DNA from: Rhodospirillales bacterium CG15_BIG_FIL_POST_REV_8_21_14_020_66_15
GTDB lineage: Bacteria > Pseudomonadota > Alphaproteobacteria > Rhodospirillales > Casp-alpha2
NCBI GenBank assembly: GCA_002781745.1
Contig: PFFW01000042.1
Span: forward strand, 1 to 64,000
Length of the DNA stretch: 64,000 nucleotides
Reading direction: 5' to 3'
Shown here: positions 39,740 through 51,566 of the stretch, piece by piece
Layout: each line of letters starts with the position of its first letter
Position numbering within the stretch: the first letter of the stretch is position 1
Position numbers and translations under genes: made by a program
Notes under the pieces: generated by a model
Told to the model about the DNA's origin: nothing
What the model saw: only the letters and a program-made list of their open reading frames with translations
The model's database searches: none

Positions 39740-41410
39740 TCAGACCTTCTTGGCCCTGCCCGGTTTCAGACTGGTCAGGTTGGTATAGGCGCTGATGTGC
39801 TCCAGCGACGCGGCGACGTCGATGACCACCGGGCCGTCGTGGGCCAGGGCCTCTTTCAGCACCCTGTCCGCGTCCTCGGCCTTGTCGATACGCAGCCCCA
39901 GGGCGCCAAAGCTTTCCGCCCACTTGGCGAAATCGGGATTGACCAGGGCCGTCGCCTCGACACGGCCGGGAAAGGCCTTTTCCTGGTGCAGGCGGATGGT
40001 GCCGTAACTTTTGTTGTTGGAGACGAAGATGCGGACGCGCGCGCCGTACTGCACGGCGGTCGCCAGTTCGTTGCCGGTCATCAGCATGCCGCCGTCGCCG
40101 CACACGGTGACGACCTGACGGTCGGGATGGCGCAGCGCCGCGGCCACCGCGGAGGGCACGCCCAGCCCCATGGCGCCGGACACCGCGCCCAGCAGGATTT
40201 GCGTCGGCTTGAAGGGAAAATGGCGGTGGACCCAGGAATTGAAATTGCCGGCGTCCATGGTGACGATCGCGTCGTCCTTCAGTTGATTTCGGAAGGCGTC
40301 AACGACATGGCCGAAATTGACCCCGTCGGGCGCCGACCAGGGCTTCCACTGCGACATCTTGCGATGTGCGTCGCGCAGGCGCTTGAGCCATTCGCCCCTG
40401 CCCTGCGGCGCCTTGGGCGGGGAAATCGCCGCCAGGCGGGCGATGAAATCTTCGGCGTCGGCGCAGATCGCCTGGGAGGTGTCGAAAACGTGGTCCAGGT
40501 GCTCGCCGTCGGGATAGACATGGATCAGGGGCTGGCGCGGCTGCGGCGCTTCGGGCAGCAGATAGCCCTGGGTCGTAACGTCGCCCAGGCGCGTGCCCAT
40601 GGCGACGATCAAGTCCGCGTCCTGCAGGGTTTCGCGGATCGTCGCCGGTACGCCGTACCCCAGATGAGCGGCGAAGTGGTCATGTTCGTTGGGGAAGATG
40701 TCCTGGTTCTTGAAGCTGGTGGCGACGGGCAGCGACCAGGCCTCGGAACAGGCGAGCAACGCGGCCCGTGCGGACGCCAGGCGCAACATGCCGCCGGCGA
40801 CCAGAAGCGGCCGCTTGGCGCGCCCGATAGCCGCCGCGACGGCCTTCACCTGGGCGTCCGTGGCCCTCGGTTTTTCCAGGGCCATCGGGCTGGCGCCGGT
40901 GTTTTCCGCCGGGTCGGTCAGCATGTCTTCGGGCAGCACCACGACGACCGGACCGGGCGTGCCCTCCTGGGCGATCTGAAAGGCCTGCGCCACGACCTTG
41001 GCCAGGCGCTTGGGATCGTGCACTTCCTCCACGTGCTTGGCCATGTCGCCGAAGGTGATGCGGTAGTCGACCTCCTGGAAGGCGCCCCTTCCCAGGTCGG
41101 GGCGCGGCACCTGACCGATGAACAGGATGAACGGCACCGCGTCCTGTTCGGCCGTGTGCACGGCGATGGCGGCGTTGCAGGCGCCCGGCCCGCGGCTGAC
41201 CAGGGCAACGCCGGGCGCCCCTGTCAGCTTGGCGTCGGCGACGGCCATGTACCCGGCACCGCCTTCATGGCGACAGGACACGACATGGATTTCGTCGCAG
41301 TCGTGCAGGGCATCCAGCACGGCCAAATAGCTTTCACCCGGCACGCAGAACACGCGGTCCACGCCATGCAGGACAAGCGTATCCACCAGGGCGTCGGCGG
41401 CACGATTCAT
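39740..41410 (-). CDS. thiamine-pyrophosphate-binding enzyme (acetolactate synthase-like superfamily)
   Basis: HEGGAGYMAVADAKLTGAPGVALVSRGPGACNA; CGDGGMLMTGNELATAVQYGARVRIFVSNNKSYGTIR (ThDP motif). Confidence 0.92.
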   Translation of the reverse strand: MNRAADALVDTLVLHGVDRVFCVPGESYLAVLDALHDCDEIHVVSCRHEGGAGYMAVADAKLTGAPGVALVSRGPGACNAAIAVHTAEQDAVPFILFIGQVPRPDLGRGAFQEVDYRITFGDMAKHVEEVHDPKRLAKVVAQAFQIAQEGTPGPVVVVLPEDMLTDPAENTGASPMALEKPRATDAQVKAVAAAIGRAKRPLLVAGGMLRLASARAALLACSEAWSLPVATSFKNQDIFPNEHDHFAAHLGYGVPATIRETLQDADLIVAMGTRLGDVTTQGYLLPEAPQPRQPLIHVYPDGEHLDHVFDTSQAICADAEDFIARLAAISPPKAPQGRGEWLKRLRDAHRKMSQWKPWSAPDGVNFGHVVDAFRNQLKDDAIVTMDAGNFNSWVHRHFPFKPTQILLGAVSGAMGLGVPSAVAAALRHPDRQVVTVCGDGGMLMTGNELATAVQYGARVRIFVSNNKSYGTIRLHQEKAFPGRVEATALVNPDFAKWAESFGALGLRIDKAEDADRVLKEALAHDGPVVIDVAASLEHISAYTNLTSLKPGRAKKV

Positions 41411-41484
41411 CTCGTCGTCTCCCTCAAGACAAGGCCTTGCCGGAACTGTAACACGGCGTCGTCACGCGCGGTCGACCTCCCGTT

Positions 41485-43125
<1,641 letters not shown>

Positions 43126-43356
43126 CAGTCCCTGCAAGGGCGCTCCTCCATCTTGGGTAGTTGGCGTTCCTTTATGCCAGGCATTGCACCCGGGGTTTTG
43201 CCGACTATGGCGGCACCCCGCGGGCGAGATCAAGCGCCCATGAAAGTACGGTTCGCACAGCGAAACGGACGCCGAGCGGCCCTTGTATTCGCCGGGCGAA
43301 GCGATAACACTTCTGGCGCCTTCCCTGCCTCCAAGAGCACACCCAAGGACCCGGCC

Positions 43357-44580
<1,224 letters not shown>

Positions 44581-44944
44581 ACGCCGTTCCCCAATTTCGG
44601 AAATGAAAAACGTAAATTTACAAAAATTTATTTCGATACCGCGCGTGAAATAAATAATTTTCAGAAAACTGATAGACTGTTGTTAAAAATAACGGTTTTC
44701 GGGGATTTTCGATCTTTTTCCAGGGCTGCCACCCGGCGGACGACGGCAACTCGGGCGGGACAGCCATTGACTTTGCCCTCCGTCCGCCCCCATATGGCTC
44801 GTACGTGTTACATTTGTTATGTCGATCTTAGATACCGGTTCGCCGGGTAGCTACGTTATCCCCTGACAATGTGAACGTTACACCGCCGCGCCGTCGCATG
44901 CTGCGGGGCGCGATTGCTTCATCCATTGAACGAGGAAAACGACA

Positions 44945-45154
44945 ATGGCTACTGGTACCGTAAAATGGTTCAACCCGAACAAGGGTTTCGGCTTCATTCA
45001 GCCCGACGACGGCTCGCAGGACGCGTTCGTGCACATCTCGGCCGTTGAACGCGCCGGCATTCACACGCTGCGCGAAGGACAGAAGGTCAATTATGACCTT
45101 CAGGCCGGCAAGAACGGCAAGTCTTCCGCCGAAAACCTGTCGCTCGCGGACTAA
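44945..45154 (+). CDS. CspA-family cold shock protein
   Basis: MATGTVKWFNPNKGFGFIQPDDGSQDAFVHISAVERAG (RNP1 KGFGFI, RNP2 VFVHI-like). Confidence 0.97.
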   Translation: MATGTVKWFNPNKGFGFIQPDDGSQDAFVHISAVERAGIHTLREGQKVNYDLQAGKNGKSSAENLSLAD

Positions 45155-45166
45155 CGATCCGACGCG

Positions 45167-45198
45167 CCGCCCCCGGCGCCCAAGCCGGGGGCGGTTTC
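45167..45198 (+). terminator. Rho-independent terminator after csp gene
   Basis: CCGCCCCCGGC-GCCCAA-GCCGGGGGCGG-TTTC, perfect 11-bp stem. Confidence 0.75.
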
Positions 45199-45264
45199 GT
45201 CCGCCCCTTGGGCCGCGTGACTTCCATGCCGCCTGCCCCTTTAGCGCAGAGAAGGAGTCTCGCC

Positions 45265-45519
45265 ATGACCAAATCCAGCCGTCAACGCGCCGCCGTCCGG
45301 TCACGGGCCGAGGAGGAATTCCTGGCCGCGCAGAAGAAGAACAAGAAGGAGCTGGAGGAAAAGGAACGCCTGCGCAATGAGAAGGCCCAGCATGTGGCCG
45401 ACCTGAAGGCGAAGCGGCTCGCGAAGGAAGCCGCCGACAAGGAAGAACCCGCGCCCCCACCCGAAAAGCCCGCCAAGAAACGGTCCCCTGCGAAACTGCC
45501 CCAGTTCCACCGCTTTTAA
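45265..45519 (+). CDS. small charged coiled-coil protein (DUF6481-like)
   Basis: MTKSSRQRAAVRSRAEEEFLAAQKKNKKELEEKERLRNEKAQHVADLKAKRLAKEA. Confidence 0.75.
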   Translation: MTKSSRQRAAVRSRAEEEFLAAQKKNKKELEEKERLRNEKAQHVADLKAKRLAKEAADKEEPAPPPEKPAKKRSPAKLPQFHRF

Positions 45520-45540
45520 GGAACGGGGTCGCAGCAAAAA

Positions 45541-45747
45541 ATGGCCACGCAATTGAACAACCTGTTGGAAGAAGACCTGAACGCCGGTGCCCAGGGCGAC
45601 CGCCATGCTTGGGATCAGCCCAAGAAGCGGTCCTGCCTGCGCTGCGACACCCTGTTCATGAGCACCTGGTCCGGCGAACGGATTTGTCCGCGCTGCAAGG
45701 GATCGAGTGCTTGGCGAAACGACGCCCCTCTGCCCAACCGTTCCTGA
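45541..45747 (+). CDS. small zinc-ribbon-like protein, 68 aa
   Basis: CLRCDTLFMSTWSGERICPRCKGSS (two CxxC). Confidence 0.65.
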   Translation: MATQLNNLLEEDLNAGAQGDRHAWDQPKKRSCLRCDTLFMSTWSGERICPRCKGSSAWRNDAPLPNRS

Positions 45748-45891
45748 CCACATTCCCACCACGTCTGGATGGGGCCGACAGGCCGCCGCTGTCGCACTGA
45801 TGGCGATACACCTTCCGCCTCCATCCTCCCGGATACCGGATCGCAGCGGAGCCCGCGCCCGCCGAAAGTTCATGAACCCTGCGGAACTGCG

Positions 45892-46944
45892 CTAATCCCG
45901 CCCCGCCTGTTCGATCAGGGACCAGGCGATCTCCGACAGGTTGCGGCACACGTCGCGGCGCTGGAGCGCTGCCGCGCTGGTGGCGTTGCCGTCGAGTCCC
46001 CGCTTGTACACGCCCTGGGCGATGGCGCCGAGGCGGAACAGGGACAGCACCAGGTAAAAGGTCCAGTCTCCCAAATCCGCCCGGCCCGTGCGCCGGGCAT
46101 AGGCGGCAAGGTAGTCCGTTTCCGACGGAATACCCGTCGCCGCCGGATCGTTGGCGCGCAGATCGCCCCGCCGGGGATCCGGCATATGCCAGGGAAGACA
46201 GTTGTAGGCGAGGTCCGCCAGCGGATCGCCCAGGGTCGCAAGCTCCCAATCGACGACGGCAAGAACCTTCGCTTCGGTCGGATGGAAGATCATGTTCTCC
46301 AGCCGGAAGTCGCCGTGGGCGATGGTCGTCTCCGCCTCTGTCGGAACATTGTCGGGCAGCCATTCGATCAGCCGGTCCATGGCCGCAAGATGGTCCGTGG
46401 CCGAGGCCTGGTACTGGCCGGTCCAGCGTTTCACCTGGCGCGCGGCATAGCCTCCTTCCCGCCCGAAGTCCTGGAGTCCCGCCGCCCGCCAGTCGACCCG
46501 GTGCAGGTTCGCCAGGGTCGCATTCATGGCGTCGTAGACAGCGGCGCGTTCGTGGGGCGCCATGCCGGGGAGTTCCAGTTCGCGGAACACGCGGCCGTCG
46601 ACATGAGCCATGACATAGAAAGCCTGGCCGATGACGCCGTCGTCCATGCAAAGCATCAGGGGATCGGCGACGGGCACCGCCCCGCCCTTCAGCGCCGACA
46701 TGATACGGAATTCCCGGTCGACGGCATGGGCCGACGGCAAAAGGTCGCCCGGCGGCTTCTTGCGCAGGACGAAGCGGCGCCCCACCGCGTCCGTCAATTC
46801 GAAGGTGGGGTTGGACATACCGCCCGCGAACTGGCGGGCGGCAAGCGGCGGCGTGACGCCCTGCAGGCGCGATGTGAGGTAGTCGGCAAACGCCGCCAGG
46901 TCGAGCACGTGGGCGCCGGGCTGGGAAGTTGGGGTGTCGGTCAT
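45892..46944 (-). CDS. phosphotransferase family protein (APH fold, ACAD10-like)
   Basis: FAGGMSNPTFELTDAVGRRFVLRKKPPGDLLPSAHAVDREFRIM; IAHGDFRLENMIFHPTEAKVLAVVDWELATLGDPLADLAYNC. Confidence 0.94.
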   Translation of the reverse strand: MTDTPTSQPGAHVLDLAAFADYLTSRLQGVTPPLAARQFAGGMSNPTFELTDAVGRRFVLRKKPPGDLLPSAHAVDREFRIMSALKGGAVPVADPLMLCMDDGVIGQAFYVMAHVDGRVFRELELPGMAPHERAAVYDAMNATLANLHRVDWRAAGLQDFGREGGYAARQVKRWTGQYQASATDHLAAMDRLIEWLPDNVPTEAETTIAHGDFRLENMIFHPTEAKVLAVVDWELATLGDPLADLAYNCLPWHMPDPRRGDLRANDPAATGIPSETDYLAAYARRTGRADLGDWTFYLVLSLFRLGAIAQGVYKRGLDGNATSAAALQRRDVCRNLSEIAWSLIEQAGRD

Positions 46945-46990
46945 CCTGGCACGTCTTATAGCGGAGGCCCGGGCCGCCTGGCGACCACGA

Positions 46991-47605
46991 TCAATCGGGC
47001 TCCAGCCAATCCGTGTCGGCCCGGGCACCGGTCAGTTCCGCCTCCAGCCCCTCGGGCGCGAAGGCGTCGACGGGCGGTGCGATGCGGTCCAGCAGTTCGT
47101 GCGAGATGAACGGCTTGATCTTCTCGGGAATTTCGTCGAACCGCAATTTCTGGTGCAGGATCTCAGCGGTGAAGAAATCGACCAGAATCTCGCGCATGTC
47201 GCCGATGGTCAGTTCATGGGATTCCCGCCAAAGCGTGCGGTGCAGGCCGTAGGCGTTGCGGATCGTCTCGATGAACTTGGAACGCGGGCAGGGTTTCTTG
47301 ACGCTGTAGTGGGCCGCTTTCTGGCGCCGGGAAAAATGCAGGAACTGATCCGACTCCGAGATGACGATGCGTACGGTCTGCGGATAGTTCTCGGCCAGGT
47401 GGCCTAGCATGGAGTTGACATTCACGCCCGGCGCGTCGGCATCGATCACGGCGACGTCGAACTCGTCGTCGCGCAGCCAGGCCATGCCCTTCTCCGTACC
47501 GTCGGCGAAGGCCATTTCCCACTCACCCTCCTGGGACTTCAGGCTGGCGCGCAGCGTGCCCAGAACCCGAAGGTCGCCGCCGATGAACACGACTCTCGGG
47601 ATCAT
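46991..47605 (-). CDS. degenerate receiver-domain protein (HDOD-type REC, no HDOD)
   Basis: MIPRVVFIGGDLRVLGTLRASLKSQEGEWEMAFADGTEKGMAWL..FDVAVIDADAPG..YPQTVRIVISES..HYSVKKPCPRSKFIETIRNAYGL. Confidence 0.7.
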   Translation of the reverse strand: MIPRVVFIGGDLRVLGTLRASLKSQEGEWEMAFADGTEKGMAWLRDDEFDVAVIDADAPGVNVNSMLGHLAENYPQTVRIVISESDQFLHFSRRQKAAHYSVKKPCPRSKFIETIRNAYGLHRTLWRESHELTIGDMREILVDFFTAEILHQKLRFDEIPEKIKPFISHELLDRIAPPVDAFAPEGLEAELTGARADTDWLEPD

Positions 47606-47696
47606 TGATCCCAACTCCCTGATAATCACCGTTCGGCAGAGCATAAGGGCAGTCGGCGCAGGATCAAATGCTCCTGCGCGCCCCCGACCGCCGGGG

Positions 47697-48908
47697 TCAC
47701 ACGGCCCTGCCCGCCTTCAGCGCCGAGATCTCGTCCGCCGAATAGCCCAGTTCGGCCAGCAGATCGTCCGTGTCCTGGCCCAGCAGCGGCGGCGGGCGAT
47801 GGGTCTTGAGCGGCTCGCGGTTCATCTTGATCCCCGGCCGCGTGACCGGCACGTCCTTGCCCACGCCGGGCACGTTCTCGAAGGTCGCGATCATGCCGCG
47901 CGTGGCGATCTGTGGATGGGCGATGGCCTCGGGCACGGTCAGCACCCGGCCCGCCGGAACGCCGGCGTCGTTCAACGCCTTGCGCCAGTGCTGTGCCGTG
48001 TTGCCGGCCATGGCCATTTCCAGTTCGGCGGTCAGCGCCGCCCGGTTGTCGAGCCGCGCCTGGCGTTCGGCAAAGCGCGGATCGGTCTTCAGGTCGGGCC
48101 GCCCGATCACGCCGCACACGGCCTCGAACTGTTCCTGCTTGTTGGCGGCGATGTTGATGAGGCCGTCGCCGGTCCTGAAGGTTCCCGACGGGCTGGCCGA
48201 GAAGTTGTCGTTGCCCATGGGCTCCGGCACCTTGCCCATCTGCAGGTAGTTGGAGACGACCCAGCCCATGGTCGACATCACGGCCTCGAGCATGGAGACG
48301 TCGATGAAACAGCCGCGCCCACCCCCGGTTCCGTCCTCGGCCCGGTTGGCGAGAGCCGAGGCGACGGCGAAGGCGGCCGTCATGCCGCCGATGGTGTCGG
48401 CCATCGGATAGCCGACGCGCAGGGGGGCGGAGTCCTTGTCGCCGGTGATGCTCATGGTGCCCGACATGCCCTGGATGATCTGGTCGTAGGCCGGCAGGTC
48501 GCGATAGGGCCCGTCCTGGCCGAAGCCGGAGATGGCGCAGTAGATCAGGTTGGGATGGTCTTTCTTCAGGGCCTCGTAGCCGACGCCCAGGCGGTCCATG
48601 ACGCCCGGGCGGAAGTTCTCGACCAGGACATCGGCGGTGGCGACCAGCTTGTGGAAGACCTCCTTCCCTTTCTCCGATTTCATATTCACGGTGATGGAGC
48701 GCTTTCCCGTGTTCTGCGCGAGGAACGAGATGCCCATGCCCTTCTTGTTGAGGTCCGGGTCGGCGCCGAGCTGGCGGGCCAGGTCGCCCGAACCCGGGAC
48801 CTCGACCTTGATGACGTCGGCGCCCATGTGGGCGAGCTGGTGGCAGCAGAAGGGCCCGGCCAGGACGTTCGTCAGGTCGAGAATGCGGATGCCGGCAAGG
48901 GGGGTCAC
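47697..48908 (-). CDS. CaiB/BaiF-family CoA-transferase
   Basis: TPLAGIRILDLTNVLAGPFCCHQLAHMGADVIKVEVPGSGDLARQLG; ENFRPGVMDRLG; GTG start. Confidence 0.93.
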   Translation of the reverse strand: MTPLAGIRILDLTNVLAGPFCCHQLAHMGADVIKVEVPGSGDLARQLGADPDLNKKGMGISFLAQNTGKRSITVNMKSEKGKEVFHKLVATADVLVENFRPGVMDRLGVGYEALKKDHPNLIYCAISGFGQDGPYRDLPAYDQIIQGMSGTMSITGDKDSAPLRVGYPMADTIGGMTAAFAVASALANRAEDGTGGGRGCFIDVSMLEAVMSTMGWVVSNYLQMGKVPEPMGNDNFSASPSGTFRTGDGLINIAANKQEQFEAVCGVIGRPDLKTDPRFAERQARLDNRAALTAELEMAMAGNTAQHWRKALNDAGVPAGRVLTVPEAIAHPQIATRGMIATFENVPGVGKDVPVTRPGIKMNREPLKTHRPPPLLGQDTDDLLAELGYSADEISALKAGRAV

Positions 48909-49081
48909 GGGGGGTCTCCTGGAGGGGGTTTTGTTCAGGTTATGGGTGAGCGTCGACCAGATTAGCGCGCCCGTGCGGCGCGGCAAACGTTCGTTCTTTC
49001 AGCCCTACTGTAGAAATTTTCCAATGCCGCCAAGGGGCGGGGTGAATGCGGCTTGCCTACACCGCGGAGGGAGGCCTATCC

Positions 49082-49095
49082 TTTTGTATACAAAA
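49082..49095. promoter_or_regulatory. candidate GntR-type operator, 14-bp perfect palindrome
   Basis: TTTTGTATACAAAA, 40 nt upstream of the 49135 start. Confidence 0.45.
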
Positions 49096-49134
49096 TGGAC
49101 AGGGAAAACCGTTCCAATCAGAGAGGAAACCGCC

Positions 49135-49980
49135 ATGTCACAGGCCACCGAAACCGAACATCCGCCCGTCAAGGTCTATTGGCAGCCGGGCTGCTCGAGC
49201 TGCCTGAAAACCAAGGAGTTCCTGATGGAGCATGGGGTTCCCTTCGTCTCCGTCAACGTCATCGAGGACGAAGAGGGCTTCAAGGAACTGGAGGCGCTGG
49301 GTGTCCGCCTGGTGCCCATCGTCGCGCGCGGCAAGATGTGGGCCAACGGTGCCGTGTTCCGCGACGTGGCCAAGGTCGCCGGGTTCGACTACGACGGCCA
49401 CAAGATGCTCAGTCCCGAGGAGATGAAGGACAAGGTCCTGCAGAACCTGGACGCCGCCGGCCGCTATCTCAGGCAGATCCCAGAGAACAAGCTGGACAAC
49501 CTTTTGCCGGGCCGTCCCCGCTCCTACCGCCAATTGGTCTATCACGTCTTCAACATCGCCGACGTGTTCCTGAACCGGGTCGAGCACGATGCCCCCTATA
49601 CCTACGAGGCGCTCAAGTCCGTGCTGCCCGACACCATGAAGACCAAGCAGGACCTCTTGGACTACGGCGCCGCAACCCGCGAGCGCTTCTCCGCGTGGTG
49701 GGAGCGTGACGGCCGGACCACCGATTTCAAGCAGCCGGGCAAGGTCTATTACGGCGAGGTCACCCTCCACGAGGTGCTGGAGCGTACGGGCTGGCACACG
49801 GGCCAGCACACCCGCCAGATCATCCTGATGCTGCGCGAGAAGCTGGGCATCGAGCCCGACCGCCCCCTGACCGACGCCGACTTTGCCGGCCTGCCCATTC
49901 CCAAGAACGTATGGGACAACGAACGCTCGTTCGACGAGGCCGCGTTCACCGGCCCGGCGGAGACCCGCGCCGCCGAATGA
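49135..49980 (+). CDS. glutaredoxin-like domain fused to DinB-like domain
   Basis: VKVYWQPGCSSCLKTKEFLMEHGVPFVSVNVIEDEEGFKELEALGVRLVPIVARG (Grx), then NKLDNLLPGRPRSYRQLVYHVFNIADVFLNRVEH...LLERTGWHTGQHTRQI-type DinB histidines. Confidence 0.82.
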   Translation: MSQATETEHPPVKVYWQPGCSSCLKTKEFLMEHGVPFVSVNVIEDEEGFKELEALGVRLVPIVARGKMWANGAVFRDVAKVAGFDYDGHKMLSPEEMKDKVLQNLDAAGRYLRQIPENKLDNLLPGRPRSYRQLVYHVFNIADVFLNRVEHDAPYTYEALKSVLPDTMKTKQDLLDYGAATRERFSAWWERDGRTTDFKQPGKVYYGEVTLHEVLERTGWHTGQHTRQIILMLREKLGIEPDRPLTDADFAGLPIPKNVWDNERSFDEAAFTGPAETRAAE

Positions 49981-50014
49981 CGGCAGCCACTCCAAGAAGC
50001 GAAGGAACATCCAA

Positions 50015-50716
50015 GTGAGCGACTTCACGCCCGAGGACCTGGCGGTCCTGACCCAATGGGACACGCCGACCATCTGCAATGCGCTTGAGGAAATCGTGCC
50101 GGAACGGCGCGGCCACGGCTATACGACGGAACCGCTGGTTCCGCTTGACCCGGACCTGCCGCCGATCTGCGGCTATGCCCGCACGGCGACGATCCGCGCG
50201 GCCGAGCCACCCAACGAGACGGCGGCCGAAATGGCGGCCAAGCGCGAGGCCTATTACGAATACGTCGCGCAGGGCCCCAAGCCGACCGTGGTGGTGATCC
50301 AGGACATCGACCCCAGGCCCGGCTTCGGCGCCTTCTGGGGCGAGGTCCAGACCACGGTGCACAAGGGTCTGGGAGCGGTCGGCGGGGTGACCAACGGCTC
50401 GTTCCGCGACCTCAAGGACAGTGCGCGGGGATTCAACCTGTTGGGCGGCGAGGTCGGGCCGAGCCACGCCTGGGTCCACGTGGTCGATTTCGACTGCCAG
50501 GTGACGATCCACGGCATGACGGTGGTCACCAACAACGTGGTCCATGCCGACCACCATGGCGCGGTGATGGTCCCCGACGCGGCGGTGAAGCAGATTCCCG
50601 AGGTCGTGGCCCGCATCCAGCGCCGCGAGGGCGTGATCCTGGCCGCCGCCAAGGCGCCGGGTTTCGACATCGGGAAGCTGAAGGCCGCCATGAAGGGAGC
50701 GAGGGAAATCCACTAG
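50015..50716 (+). CDS. RraA-family protein (dimethylmenaquinone methyltransferase-like)
   Basis: GTG start; DTPTICNALEEIVPERRGHGYT; GGVTNGSFRDLKD; NNVVHADHHGAVMVP. Confidence 0.88.
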   Translation: MSDFTPEDLAVLTQWDTPTICNALEEIVPERRGHGYTTEPLVPLDPDLPPICGYARTATIRAAEPPNETAAEMAAKREAYYEYVAQGPKPTVVVIQDIDPRPGFGAFWGEVQTTVHKGLGAVGGVTNGSFRDLKDSARGFNLLGGEVGPSHAWVHVVDFDCQVTIHGMTVVTNNVVHADHHGAVMVPDAAVKQIPEVVARIQRREGVILAAAKAPGFDIGKLKAAMKGAREIH

Positions 50717-50736
50717 GCGTGGGCCTGCCGGGATCG

Positions 50737-50766
50737 GCGCGGGCCGGACGACCGGCCCGCGCTTTT
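50737..50766 (+). terminator. Rho-independent terminator
   Basis: GCGCGGGCCGG-ACGA-CCGGCCCGCGC-TTTT perfect 11-bp stem. Confidence 0.8.
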
Positions 50767-50778
50767 CCCTGCTCGGCG

Positions 50779-51474
50779 TTACTTCTCACACCTGTTCTGA
50801 ATGAAGGGACTGATTTCCGCCGGCCCCGCGAACACCACGGAAACCCTGTCGCCCCGCATCCCCGCGGGAATGATCACCGGCTTCCCCGGATAAGGTCCGT
50901 TCTCGGACGTGTCGGACTTAAGGCGAACGTTGAATTCCCAGAACTGATGCGTTTCGCCCGCCGCGGTGGTGATCTCGAAGGTATCCTCGCAGTGGGCAAT
51001 CGACGTTACCTGATTGTTTTCGCCGAGACCTTTGAGATTCAGCGGTTTCTGCTCTCTCATGCCGAGCGTTGCCGACGGTTTACCGTCCTGCGCGGTCGCC
51101 GCCTTGAGAAAGGCGATCAGGTCTTTCCTTTCCGAACCATCCTCGATCCCCGGAAACACCATCCGGTTCCCCGGCACCATTTGTTGCGGGTTCTCCAGCC
51201 AGCGGTCCAAGGCCTCTTCGTTCCAACGGATTCCGGACGATTTCAAGGCGCCGGAATAACGCCCGAAGCCGTCCGCAGTCCCGGCTTTTCGGTTCCATAA
51301 GCCGAAAAGGCTGGGCCCCGTTCGGTGCGCATCCTTTTCTAGCGAATGGCACGCCACGCATTTTCGATAGGCTTGCCGCCCATTTTCCAGGTTGGGGCCG
51401 GCAAGCGCATGTTGAGCCGATGCGGCAAGCAACATTGCGAGCAGGCCCGAGCAAAGTGCCCTTTGCAGTCTCAT
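50779..51474 (-). CDS. c-type cytochrome family protein
   Basis: MRLQRALCSGLLAMLLAASAQHALA signal; GRQAYRKCVACHSLEKDAHRTGPSLFGLWNRKAG; PGNRMVFPGI. Confidence 0.88.
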   Translation of the reverse strand: MRLQRALCSGLLAMLLAASAQHALAGPNLENGRQAYRKCVACHSLEKDAHRTGPSLFGLWNRKAGTADGFGRYSGALKSSGIRWNEEALDRWLENPQQMVPGNRMVFPGIEDGSERKDLIAFLKAATAQDGKPSATLGMREQKPLNLKGLGENNQVTSIAHCEDTFEITTAAGETHQFWEFNVRLKSDTSENGPYPGKPVIIPAGMRGDRVSVVFAGPAEISPFIQNRCEK

Positions 51475-51566
51475 GATAATTCTCCCATAACGCTCGTATT
51501 GTCCCCGACGCGGAGGGCGCCGGATCCCTGTTTCAGGGACTTCCCGACCTGCGGGAAATCCCACGC

